Origin: Cellulomonas sp. Root930
GTDB lineage: Bacteria; Actinomycetota; Actinomycetes; Actinomycetales; Cellulomonadaceae
Reading direction: 5' to 3'
DNA: 64,000 bases
Assembly (NCBI GenBank): GCA_001429255.1
Contig: LMJI01000002.1
Location: 714,645 to 778,644, forward strand
Shown piece after piece: positions 51,159 through 59,479 of the stretch. The notes under the pieces were generated by a model. The model worked only from the letters and a program-made list of their open reading frames with translations, did no database searches and was not told where the DNA came from. Position 1 is the stretch's first letter. Each line of letters opens with the position of its first letter. Both the position numbers and the translations under genes were made by a program.

Positions 51159-52138
51159 GGAAGCAGCAGGACCTTTCCGGTGGTGGAGCGCGACTCGAGC
51201 GCGCGGTGGGCGTCGGCCGCGTCGGCCAGGGGGAACGTCGCACCGATCCGCACGTCGAGCGCGCCGGCACGGACCGCGTCGAACAGCTCGTCGGCGCGCC
51301 AGGTGAGCTCGTCACGCGTCGCGACGTGGTCGTCGAGCGTGGGGCGTGTGAGGAACACCGAGCCGGCCGCGTTGAGGCGCTGCGGGTCGACGGGCGGGAC
51401 GGGACCCGACGAGGCGCCGAACAGGACGAGGGTCCCGCGGCGGCGCAGGGAGGCCAGGGACGCGTCGAAGGTGTCCTTGCCGACGGAGTCGAACACCGCG
51501 TGCACGCCGGCGCCCCCCGTGAGCGCCCGCACCTCCGCGGGCAGGTCGCGGGTCAGGTCGTCGAGCTCGCGGTAGCGGATGACGGCCGCGGCGCCGGCCT
51601 CGCGCGCCAGGCGCTCCTTGTCCGCACTGCCGACGGTCGCGATCACCCGGGCGCCGTGCTGCGACGCCAGCTGCGTGAGCAGCAGTCCCACCCCACCGGC
51701 GGCGGCGTGCACCAGCACGTCGTGGCCGGTCTGCACGGGGAACGTCGAGGTCACCAGGTAGTGAGCCGTGAGGCCCTGCAGGGGGAGGGCGGCGGCGACC
51801 TGGTCGGGCACCCCCTCCGGGACGAGCAGCGCCTTGGACGCCCGCACGGTCACCAGCTCGGCGTACGAGCCGGGTGCCGACGACCAGGCGACCCGGTCGC
51901 CGACCGCGATCTCGCTGACGTCGTCGCCGGTCGCGACCACCTCGCCCGCACCCTCCGAGCCCACGACGTGCGGGTACGTCATCCGGTACACGCCCGCGCG
52001 GCGGTACGTGTCGATGAAGTTGACGCCCGCGGCCGCGACCCGGACGAGGACCTCGTCGGCGGCCGGTTCCGGGTCGGGGAGGTCGACGAGGGCGAGGACG
52101 TCGGGACCGCCCGCAGCGGTCGCGTGGATGGCGCGCAC
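51155..52138 (-). CDS. Zinc-free MDR-family quinone oxidoreductase
   Basis: 327 residues. Medium-chain reductase of the quinone oxidoreductase group: GVNFIDTYRRAGVYRMTYPH, VVGSEGAGEV, and the NADPH loop VHAAAGGVGLLLTQLAS. No zinc ligands. The start is ambiguous: the GTG at 52138 gives the family N-terminus VRAIHATAAGGPDVL, while an ATG at 52201 adds 21 residues and has AAGG pressed against it. The gene is divergent from argC, and the ARG boxes lie just upstream, so it could share ArgR control. Confidence 0.88.
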   Translation of the reverse strand: MRAIHATAAGGPDVLALVDLPDPEPAADEVLVRVAAAGVNFIDTYRRAGVYRMTYPHVVGSEGAGEVVATGDDVSEIAVGDRVAWSSAPGSYAELVTVRASKALLVPEGVPDQVAAALPLQGLTAHYLVTSTFPVQTGHDVLVHAAAGGVGLLLTQLASQHGARVIATVGSADKERLAREAGAAAVIRYRELDDLTRDLPAEVRALTGGAGVHAVFDSVGKDTFDASLASLRRRGTLVLFGASSGPVPPVDPQRLNAAGSVFLTRPTLDDHVATRDELTWRADELFDAVRAGALDVRIGATFPLADAADAHRALESRSTTGKVLLLP

Positions 52139-52186
52139 GGTTGCGGCAACGCGGGGACGCGCGACGATCTTCCCGGGAGGGGCGTT

Positions 52187-52220
52187 CGTATCTTCGTACA
52201 TCCTTGTGTATGTTCATACA
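52187..52220. promoter_or_regulatory. Two tandem ArgR-type operator boxes over the argC promoter
   Basis: CGTATCTTCGTACA (52187-52200) and TGTATGTTCATACA (52207-52220) match at 11 of 14 positions and start exactly 20 bp apart; the second is a perfect palindrome. TATGTT (52209-52214), 7 nt before the argC ATG, is a plausible -10 inside box 2. Paired AT-rich boxes two helical turns apart are how ArgR hexamers bind; argR itself is in this operon. Confidence 0.75.
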
Positions 52221-52221
52221 T

Positions 52222-53286
52222 ATGACGTTCACGGTCGCGGTCGCAGGTGCCAGCGGGTACGCCGGCGGCGAGATGCTCCGCGTGCTCCTGGCGCACCCCG
52301 AGGCGCGGATCGGCACGCTCACCGCGCACTCCAACGCCGGCACGCCCCTCGGCGCCCACCAGCCGCACCTGCGCTCGCTGGCGGACCGGGTGCTCGAGCC
52401 CACCGGGGTCGACACGCTCGCGGGACACGACGTCGTCGTCCTCGCGCTGCCGCACGGGGCGAGCGGCGCGATCGCCGCGGAGCTCGAGGCGCGCGGGGAC
52501 GGCGCGCTCGTCGTGGACCTCGGCGCCGACCACCGCCTCGTCGACGCCGCCGACTGGGAGCAGTTTTACGGCAGCGCCCACGCAGGGACGTGGCCGTACG
52601 GGCTGCCCGAGCTGCTGCACCCGGGGGAGCGGACCGCCGCCGGGCAGCGGTCCGTGCTCGCTGCCGCCCGCCGGATCGCCGTCCCCGGCTGCAACGTCAC
52701 CGCCGTCTCGCTCGGCCTCCAGCCCGGTGTGGCCGCGGGCCTGATCGAGCCGACCGACCTCGTCGCGGTGCTCGCCAACGGCTACTCGGGCGCGGGCAAG
52801 TCCCTCAAGACCCACCTCCTCGCCAGTGAGGCGCTCGGCGCCGCCCAGCCGTACGCCGTGGGCGGCACCCACCGGCACATCCCGGAGATCGCCCAGAACC
52901 TGCGCTCCGCGGGAGCGGCGGACGTGACGATCTCGTTCACGCCGACGCTCGTGCCGATGGCCCGCGGCATCCTGGCGACCGCGACGGCCCGGCTGGTCGA
53001 GGGCGTCGACCCCGCCACCGTGCGGGCGGCGTGGGAGGAGACCTACGCCGACGAGCCGTTCGTGCACCTGCTCCCCGAGGGGCAGTGGCCGACGACGGCT
53101 GCGACGCTGGGTGCCAACACCGCGCTCGTGCAGGTCGCGGTCGACGAGCGCGCGGGCCGCGTGGTCACCGTGACCGCCATCGACAACCTGGTCAAGGGCA
53201 CCGCCGGCGGCGCCCTGCAGTCGCTCAACCTGGCGCTCGGACTCCCCGAGACGCTCGGCCTTCCCCTGGACGGAGTTGCCCCGTGA
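52222..53286 (+). CDS. argC: ArgC, N-acetyl-gamma-glutamyl-phosphate reductase
   Basis: 354 residues. NADP-binding GASGYAGGEMLRVLLAHP at the N-terminus, catalytic Cys157 in PGCNVTAV, and NGYSGAGKS and HRHIPEI segments. Reduces N-acetylglutamyl-phosphate to the semialdehyde. ATG at 52222 is 7 nt after a TATGTT -10 box, so the message is probably leaderless; an in-frame ATG at 52210 lies inside the operator. First gene of argCJBDFRGH; stop overlaps argJ by 4 bp. Confidence 0.95.
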   Translation: MTFTVAVAGASGYAGGEMLRVLLAHPEARIGTLTAHSNAGTPLGAHQPHLRSLADRVLEPTGVDTLAGHDVVVLALPHGASGAIAAELEARGDGALVVDLGADHRLVDAADWEQFYGSAHAGTWPYGLPELLHPGERTAAGQRSVLAAARRIAVPGCNVTAVSLGLQPGVAAGLIEPTDLVAVLANGYSGAGKSLKTHLLASEALGAAQPYAVGGTHRHIPEIAQNLRSAGAADVTISFTPTLVPMARGILATATARLVEGVDPATVRAAWEETYADEPFVHLLPEGQWPTTAATLGANTALVQVAVDERAGRVVTVTAIDNLVKGTAGGALQSLNLALGLPETLGLPLDGVAP

Positions 53287-54488
53287 GCATCGAGACGCTC
53301 GCCCTGCCCTCGCCCGGCGTCACCGCGGCGGCCGGCTTCCGCGCCTCCGGTGTCACGGCTGGCCTCAAGGCCTCCGGCACGCCCGACCTCGCACTCGTCG
53401 TGAACGACGGCCCGTCGCAGGCCGCCGCCGCCGTGTTCACCACCAACCGGGTGGTCGGGGCGCCCGTGGTGTGGTCGCGCCAGGCGGTCTCCGACGGTGT
53501 CGTGAGCGCGGTCGTGCTCAACTCCGGCGGCGCCAACGTCTGCACGGGACCCGAGGGCTTCCAGGACACCCACGCGACCGCCGAGAAGGTCGGCGCCGCC
53601 CTGGAGATCTCCCCGGGCGACGTCGTCGTCTGCTCGACCGGCCTGATCGGCGAGCGGCTCCCCATCGACACCCTCCTCGCGGGTGTGGACGTCGCGGTGG
53701 AGGCGCTGTCCTCCGACGGGGGCCCGGACGCCGCCGTCGCGATCATGACGACCGACTCCGTCCCCAAGACCGCCCACCTGCACGTCGACGGTGACCGGGG
53801 AGCGTGGACCGTCGGGGGCATGGCCAAGGGCGCGGGCATGCTGGCACCCGGGCTGGCCACCATGCTCTGCGTGATCACGACCGACGCCGTCGTCGACGCC
53901 GAGACCGCCGCGGCCGCCCTGCGCACCGCCACGTCCGAGACGTTCGAGCGCGTCGACTCCGACGGCTGCATGTCCACCTCGGACACGGTCACCCTGCTCG
54001 TCTCCGGCGCCAGCCGCGCGGTCCCGGACCCGGCCGGCTTCACGGCCGCGCTGACCCAGGTCTGCGGCGAGCTCGCCCGCGCGCTGGTCGCCGACGCCGA
54101 GGGTGCCACGCACGACATCGCGGTGACCGTGATGGGCGCCGAGACGCAGGACGCGGCGCTCGCGGTCGCCCGGGCCGTGACCCGGTCCAACCTGTTCAAG
54201 GCCGCCATGTTCGGCAACGACCCCAACTGGGGCCGCGTGCTGGCGCAGGTCGGCACGGTGCCCGAGAGCGTGGCCGCGTTCGACCCCGCGCAGCTGGACG
54301 TCACGATCAACGGCGTCCAGGTGTGCAAGGCCGGCGGCGCCTTCCGGCCACGCTCCGAGGTGGACCTGGCCGCGCAGCGGGAGGTGCACGTGCTGATCGA
54401 CCTGCACGCGGGCGGCGAGGTGGTCACCGTGTGGACCAACGACCTCACGCACGACTACGTCCACGAGAACAGCGCGTACTCCACATGA
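53283..54488 (+). CDS. argJ: ArgJ, glutamate N-acetyltransferase/amino-acid acetyltransferase
   Basis: 401 residues. Self-cleaving Ntn-type enzyme; the cleavage site and nucleophile is Thr193 in KGAGMLAPGLATML. Also NSGGANVCTGPEGF, DSDGCMSTSDT and FGNDPNWGR. Recycles the acetyl group from N-acetylornithine to glutamate, so the pathway is cyclic and free ornithine is made. Whether it also uses acetyl-CoA cannot be read. Overlaps argC and argB by 4 bp each. Confidence 0.95.
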   Translation: MSIETLALPSPGVTAAAGFRASGVTAGLKASGTPDLALVVNDGPSQAAAAVFTTNRVVGAPVVWSRQAVSDGVVSAVVLNSGGANVCTGPEGFQDTHATAEKVGAALEISPGDVVVCSTGLIGERLPIDTLLAGVDVAVEALSSDGGPDAAVAIMTTDSVPKTAHLHVDGDRGAWTVGGMAKGAGMLAPGLATMLCVITTDAVVDAETAAAALRTATSETFERVDSDGCMSTSDTVTLLVSGASRAVPDPAGFTAALTQVCGELARALVADAEGATHDIAVTVMGAETQDAALAVARAVTRSNLFKAAMFGNDPNWGRVLAQVGTVPESVAAFDPAQLDVTINGVQVCKAGGAFRPRSEVDLAAQREVHVLIDLHAGGEVVTVWTNDLTHDYVHENSAYST

Positions 54489-55459
54489 GCGACTTCACGT
54501 TCAACACCCGCACGGACCTGCGCGCCGACCAGAAGGCGGAGGTCCTCATCGAGGCGCTGCCCTGGCTGCAGAAGTTCGCGGGCGCGCTCGTCGTCGTGAA
54601 GTACGGCGGCAACGCGATGATCGACGAGGACCTCAAGCGCGCGTTCGCCGAGGACATGGTGTTCCTGCGCCAGGTCGGCCTCAAGCCGGTGGTCGTGCAC
54701 GGCGGGGGACCGCAGATCAACGCGATGCTCGACCGGCTGGGCATCGAGTCGGAGTTCCGCGGCGGTCTTCGTGTGACCACCCCCGAGGCGATGGACGTCG
54801 TCCGCATGGTGCTCACGGGCCAGGTGTCGCGCGAGCTCGTGGGCCTCCTCAACGCGCACGGCCCGCACGCCGTGGGGCTGTCGGGCGAGGACGGCGGGCT
54901 GTTCCAGGCGCGCCGCCGGACCGCGATCGTCGACGGCGTGAGCGTGGACATCGGCCAGGTGGGCGACGTGGTCAAGGTCAACCCCAGCGCGGTCCTGGAC
55001 CTCCTGGACGCCGGCCGGATCCCGGTCGTGTCGACCGTGGCCCCGGACCTCGACGACCCCACCCAGGTGCTCAACGTCAACGCCGACACCGCGGCCGCGG
55101 CGCTCGCGGTGGCTCTCGGCGCGCGCAAGCTCATCGTGCTCACCGACGTCGAGGGCCTCTACACCAGCTGGCCGGACAAGACCTCGCTCGTGCGGCGGAT
55201 CAGCGCCAGCTCGCTCGCGGAGCTGCTGCCCGGGCTCGACGCCGGGATGCGTCCGAAGATGGAGGCCTGCTGGCGAGCCGTCGAGGGCGGCGTCGGCCGC
55301 GCCCACGTCATCGACGGCCGTTCGGCCCACTCGATCCTGGTGGAGGTCTTCACCTCCGACGGCATCGGCACCATGGTCCTGCCCGACGAGGAGCCCGCCG
55401 ACGCCCCCTTCACCGCGCCCATCCCCGTGGTGCCCCACGACCCCGAGGTGACCGCATGA
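54485..55459 (+). CDS. argB: ArgB, N-acetylglutamate kinase
   Basis: 324 residues. Amino-acid kinase fold: VVVKYGGNAM, VVVHGGGPQINAMLDRLG, NVNADTAAAALAVALGARKLIVLTDVEGL, GMRPKMEACWRAVEGG. An N-terminal helix (RADQKAEVLIEALPWLQKF) of the arginine-sensitive hexameric type suggests feedback inhibition (family knowledge). The C-terminal 20 residues (PDEEPADAPFTAPIPVVP region) extend past the core. Confidence 0.95.
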   Translation: MSDFTFNTRTDLRADQKAEVLIEALPWLQKFAGALVVVKYGGNAMIDEDLKRAFAEDMVFLRQVGLKPVVVHGGGPQINAMLDRLGIESEFRGGLRVTTPEAMDVVRMVLTGQVSRELVGLLNAHGPHAVGLSGEDGGLFQARRRTAIVDGVSVDIGQVGDVVKVNPSAVLDLLDAGRIPVVSTVAPDLDDPTQVLNVNADTAAAALAVALGARKLIVLTDVEGLYTSWPDKTSLVRRISASSLAELLPGLDAGMRPKMEACWRAVEGGVGRAHVIDGRSAHSILVEVFTSDGIGTMVLPDEEPADAPFTAPIPVVPHDPEVTA

Positions 55460-56745
55460 CCGTCGAGAACACGAGCGCCCGGGCCCGGCACCGGTCGTCC
55501 GACAGCCCGGACGCGTCACTCCCCGTGGCCGCCACCGACGGCTCGGTCGCCCAGTGGACCGACCGCTACACGCACGCCCTGATGGACACGTTCGGTGCGC
55601 CCCAGCGCGTGCTGGTGCGCGGCGAGGGCGCGTACGTGTGGGACGCCGACGGCAACCGCTACCTGGACCTGCTCGGCGGGATCGCCGTGAACTCGCTCGG
55701 CCACGCGCACCCGACGCTGACGGCGGCGATCAGTGCGCAGCTGGGCACCCTCGGGCACGTCTCCAACTTCTTCGGCAGCCCCACGCAGATCGCGTTCGCC
55801 GAGCGGCTGCTCGGCCTGGCGGGCGCCCCCGTGGGCTCGCGGGTGTTCCTCACCAACTCCGGCACCGAGGCCAACGAGGCCGCCTTCAAGCTCGCGCGCC
55901 GTAACGGCGGGACGGACCGGCCGCGGGTCCTCGCGCTCGAGGGGTCGTTCCACGGCCGGTCGATGGGCGCGCTGGCGCTCACGCACAAGGCCGCCTATCG
56001 CGAGCCGTTCGAGCCCCTGCCCGGCGGTGTCGAGTTCGTGCCGTTCGCGGACACCGACGCGCTGGACGCCGCGTTCGCGGTCGACGGCGACAAGGTGGCC
56101 GCGCTCTTCCTGGAGCCGCTCCAGGGCGAGGCGGGCGTCCGGCCGCTACCGCCGGGCTACCTGGCGCACGCGCGCAGGCTCACCGCGGAGCACGGCGCAC
56201 TGCTGATCCTCGACGAGGTGCAGACCGGCATGGGCCGGACCGGCACCTGGTTCGCCCACCAGCTCCCGCACATCGGCGGCGGCATCGTGCCCGACGCCGT
56301 CACGGTGGCCAAGGGACTGGGCGGCGGCTTCCCGGTCGGCGCGCTCATCGCGTACGGGGAACGGACCGCGACGCTGCTCGGCCGCGGGCAGCACGGCACG
56401 ACGTTCGGCGGCAACCCGGTGGCCTCGGCCGCGGGGCTGGCGACGATCGCGGTCATCGAGCGCGACGGCCTGCTCGCGCACGTCGCCGAGCTCGGCGCCA
56501 CGTTCCGGCAGCAGCTCTCCACGGCGAGCCTGGTCGGCGAGGTGCGCGGGGAGGGGTTCCTCATCGGCATCGAGCTCACCGCGCCCGTCGCGGCCGCCGT
56601 CGCCGCCCGTGCGCTGGACGCCGGGTTCATCGTCAACCCGTGCACGCCGACGACGATCCGGCTCGCGCCCCCGTTCCTGCTCACCGCGGAACAGGCCGGC
56701 ACGTTCGTCGACTTCCTGGCCACGCTGCCGGAGGACCTGTCATGA
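55456..56745 (+). CDS. argD: ArgD, acetylornithine aminotransferase
   Basis: 429 residues, PLP class III. An extra Ser/Asp-rich N-terminus of about 30 residues precedes the core. YVWDADGNRYLDLLGGIAVNSLGH, NSGTEANEAAFKLAR, DEVQTGMGRTG and PLP Lys286 in VTVAKGLGGGFPVGA. Overlaps argB and argF by 4 bp. Confidence 0.94.
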   Translation: MTVENTSARARHRSSDSPDASLPVAATDGSVAQWTDRYTHALMDTFGAPQRVLVRGEGAYVWDADGNRYLDLLGGIAVNSLGHAHPTLTAAISAQLGTLGHVSNFFGSPTQIAFAERLLGLAGAPVGSRVFLTNSGTEANEAAFKLARRNGGTDRPRVLALEGSFHGRSMGALALTHKAAYREPFEPLPGGVEFVPFADTDALDAAFAVDGDKVAALFLEPLQGEAGVRPLPPGYLAHARRLTAEHGALLILDEVQTGMGRTGTWFAHQLPHIGGGIVPDAVTVAKGLGGGFPVGALIAYGERTATLLGRGQHGTTFGGNPVASAAGLATIAVIERDGLLAHVAELGATFRQQLSTASLVGEVRGEGFLIGIELTAPVAAAVAARALDAGFIVNPCTPTTIRLAPPFLLTAEQAGTFVDFLATLPEDLS

Positions 56746-57674
56746 CCCGGCACTTCCTCCGCGACGACGACCTCAGCCCCCGCGAGCAGCGGGACGTCCT
56801 CGAGCTTGCGCTCGCCTTCCGGGACGACCGGTTCATCCGCACGCCGCTCACGGGCCCGCGCGCGGTCGCCGTCATCTTCGACAAGCCGACACTGCGCACC
56901 CAGGTGTCGTTCGCGGCCGGGATCGCGGAGCTCGGCGGCTTCCCGCTGAGCGTCGACGGCAAGCTGGCCCGGATCGGTGAGCGCGAGTCGATCACGGACA
57001 CCGCGCGGGTTCTCGGCCGCCAGGTCGCGGCGATCGTGTGGCGCACGTTCTCCCAGGACCGGCTCGAGCAGATGGCGGAGTTCTCGGGCGTCCCCGTGGT
57101 GAACGCGCTGACCGACAGCTTCCACCCGTGCCAGATCCTGGCGGACCTGGCGACGATCGCGCAGCACCGCGGCGGCGTCGGGGGACTGGCCGGGCGGACG
57201 CTCGCCTACGTCGGTGACGGCGCGAACAACATGTCGCACTCGTACCTGCTCGGCGGCGCCACGGCGGGGCTGCACGTGCGGATCGGGACCCCGCAGGGTT
57301 ACTTCCCGGACGCGTCGATCCTCGCGGACGCCACGGCCATCGCCGCCGACACGGGCGGGTCGGTGACCGTGGTGCACTCGCTCGCCGAGGCGGTGACCGG
57401 CGCGGACGTCGTCGCCACCGACACGTGGGTGTCGATGGGCCAGGAGTCCGAGGCCGCCGACCGTGAGACGCCGTTCGTCCCCTTCCGGGTGGACTCCGCG
57501 GCGATGGCGCTCGCCGCCCCTGACGCCCTCGTCCTGCACTGCCTGCCCGCCTACCGCGGCAAGGAGATCACCGCCGAGGTGCTCGACGGCCCGCAGTCGG
57601 TGGTCTGGGACGAGGCCGAGAACCGCCTGCACGCGCAGAAGGCCCTCCTGTCCTGGCTGGTGGAGGGCACATGA
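56742..57674 (+). CDS. argF: ArgF, ornithine carbamoyltransferase (variant carbamoyl-phosphate motif)
   Basis: 310 residues. Carbamoyltransferase fold with FHPCQILADL, the ornithine loop DTWVSMGQE and HCLPAYRGKEI. The carbamoyl-phosphate loop, S-T-R-T-R in most enzymes, reads T50-L-R-T-Q54 (FDKPTLRTQVSF): first two and last positions differ, the central Arg and Thr stay. The SMG loop and the presence of argJ favour ornithine over acetylornithine as substrate. Overlaps argD and argR by 4 bp. Confidence 0.9.
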   Translation: MTRHFLRDDDLSPREQRDVLELALAFRDDRFIRTPLTGPRAVAVIFDKPTLRTQVSFAAGIAELGGFPLSVDGKLARIGERESITDTARVLGRQVAAIVWRTFSQDRLEQMAEFSGVPVVNALTDSFHPCQILADLATIAQHRGGVGGLAGRTLAYVGDGANNMSHSYLLGGATAGLHVRIGTPQGYFPDASILADATAIAADTGGSVTVVHSLAEAVTGADVVATDTWVSMGQESEAADRETPFVPFRVDSAAMALAAPDALVLHCLPAYRGKEITAEVLDGPQSVVWDEAENRLHAQKALLSWLVEGT

Positions 57675-58201
57675 GCGTCACCGTCCCGCACACCAAGGCC
57701 GCGCGGCACGCGCTGGTCACCTCGCTGCTCACCCGCGGCACGGTGCACTCGCAGCAGCAGCTGGCCGAGCTGCTCACCGCCGAGGGCGTCACCGTCACGC
57801 AGGCGACGCTCTCGCGCGACCTCGTCGAGCTGCGCGCGGTGAAGATCCGCACGCCGTCCGGTGCGCTCGCCTACGCGGTGCCCGCCGAGGGCGGTCTGCG
57901 CGCGCCGGCGGCCGGCCCCGACGAGGAGATGCTCGCCGCACGGCTGGCACGGCTCTGCGCGGAGCTGCTCGTCACCGCGGAGGCGTCCGGGAACCTCGTC
58001 GTCCTGCGCACCCCGCCCGGCGCGGCCCAGTTCCTCGCGTCGGCCATCGACCACTCGATCCTGCCGGCGGCGCTCGGCACGATCGCGGGCGACGACACCG
58101 TCCTGGTGATCGCCCGCGAGGGGGAGACCGGCTCCGCGCTGGCCGCCCGCTTCCTCGCGCTGGCCACCGACACGCCCTCGCGCACCCGTCCGTCAGACTG
58201 A
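57671..58201 (+). CDS. argR: ArgR, arginine-responsive repressor
   Basis: 176 residues. N-terminal winged helix (RHALVTSLLTRGTVHSQQQL, VTQATLSRDLVELRAVK) and C-terminal arginine-binding/hexamerisation domain (LRTPPGAAQFLASAIDHS, GTIAGDDTVLVIAR). It likely binds the two boxes at the argC promoter, giving autoregulation within its own operon. ATG overlaps argF by 4 bp. Confidence 0.95.
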   Translation: MSVTVPHTKAARHALVTSLLTRGTVHSQQQLAELLTAEGVTVTQATLSRDLVELRAVKIRTPSGALAYAVPAEGGLRAPAAGPDEEMLAARLARLCAELLVTAEASGNLVVLRTPPGAAQFLASAIDHSILPAALGTIAGDDTVLVIAREGETGSALAARFLALATDTPSRTRPSD

Positions 58202-58240
58202 CCCCAGAACACCCTCAGAACCTGCGAAGAGAGAAGAACC

Positions 58241-59479
58241 ATGACTGAGCGCGTCGTCCTCGCCTACTCCGGCGGCCTGGACACCTCCGTGGGCATCGGC
58301 TGGATCGCCGAGGCCACCGGTGCCGACGTGATCGCGGTGGCGGTCGACGTCGGCCAGGGCGGCGAGGACCTCAACGTGATCCGCCAGCGCGCCCTCGACT
58401 GCGGCGCGGTGGAGGCCTACGTGGCCGACGCCCGCGACGAGTTCGCGAACGAGTACTGCATGCCGGCGCTCAAGGCGAACGCGCTCTACCTGGACCGCTA
58501 CCCGCTGGTCTCGGCGCTGTCGCGCCCGGTCATCGTCAAGCACCTCGTGCGGGCCGCCCGGCAGTTCGGCGCGACGACCGTCGCCCACGGCTGCACCGGC
58601 AAGGGCAACGACCAGGTCCGCTTCGAGGTGGGCATCACGTCGCTCGCACCCGACCTCACGTGCCTGGCACCGGTCCGGGACCTCGCGCTGACCCGCGACA
58701 AGGCCATCGAGTTCGCCACCCGCAACGCGCTGCCGATCGAGACCACCAAGCACAACCCGTTCTCCATCGACCAGAACGTCTGGGGTCGCGCGGTCGAGAC
58801 CGGGTTCCTCGAGGACATCTGGAACGGTCCCACCAAGGACGTCTACACCTACACGGACGACCCGACGTTCCCGCCGGTCGCCGACGAGGTCATCGTGACG
58901 TTCGAGGCGGGCGTGCCCGTCGCGCTCGACGGCGTGCCGGTCACGCCGCTGCAGGCGATCCAGGAGATGAACCGCCGCGCGGGCGCCCAGGGCATCGGCC
59001 GGATCGACATCGTCGAGGACCGGCTCGTGGGCATCAAGTCCCGCGAGGTCTACGAGGCGCCGGGCGCGATCGCGCTCATCGCCGCGCACCAGGAGCTCGA
59101 GAACGTCACCGTCGAGCGCGAGCAGGCCCGGTTCAAGCGGGGCGTCGAGCAGCGCTGGACCGAGCTGGTCTACGACGGTCAGTGGTTCTCGCCCCTGAAG
59201 AAGTCGCTCGACGTCTTCGTCGACGACACCCAGCGCTACGTCTCGGGCGACGTGCGGCTCGTCCTGCACGGCGGGCGCGCGACGGTCACGGGCCGCCGCT
59301 CGGACGCCAGCCTGTACGACTTCAACCTGGCGACGTACGACACGGGCGACTCGTTCGACCAGTCGGCCGCCAAGGGGTTCATCGAGATCTACGGCCTGTC
59401 CTCCAAGCTGGCCGCGGCGCGCGACGTCCGTTTCGGTAACGGTGTGGACCTGGGTTCGCAGGGCGGGATCAGTGGCTGA
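58241..59479 (+). CDS. argG: ArgG, argininosuccinate synthase
   Basis: 412 residues. ATP-pyrophosphatase loop AYSGGLDTSVGIGW, TVAHGCTGKGNDQVRFE, KHNPFSIDQNVWGRAVE, ESRE-equivalent KSREVYEAPGA. Condenses citrulline with aspartate. A 39-bp gap after argR with a GAGAGAAG ribosome site; no terminator seen, so still in the operon. Overlaps argH by 8 bp. Confidence 0.96.
   Translation: MTERVVLAYSGGLDTSVGIGWIAEATGADVIAVAVDVGQGGEDLNVIRQRALDCGAVEAYVADARDEFANEYCMPALKANALYLDRYPLVSALSRPVIVKHLVRAARQFGATTVAHGCTGKGNDQVRFEVGITSLAPDLTCLAPVRDLALTRDKAIEFATRNALPIETTKHNPFSIDQNVWGRAVETGFLEDIWNGPTKDVYTYTDDPTFPPVADEVIVTFEAGVPVALDGVPVTPLQAIQEMNRRAGAQGIGRIDIVEDRLVGIKSREVYEAPGAIALIAAHQELENVTVEREQARFKRGVEQRWTELVYDGQWFSPLKKSLDVFVDDTQRYVSGDVRLVLHGGRATVTGRRSDASLYDFNLATYDTGDSFDQSAAKGFIEIYGLSSKLAAARDVRFGNGVDLGSQGGISG

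Noticed and set aside
52201..52210. Upstream starts ATG 52201 (oxidoreductase) and ATG 52210 (argC)
   Set aside because: Both lie at or in the ARG boxes and the likely -10 of argC, and add residues not typical of the families.
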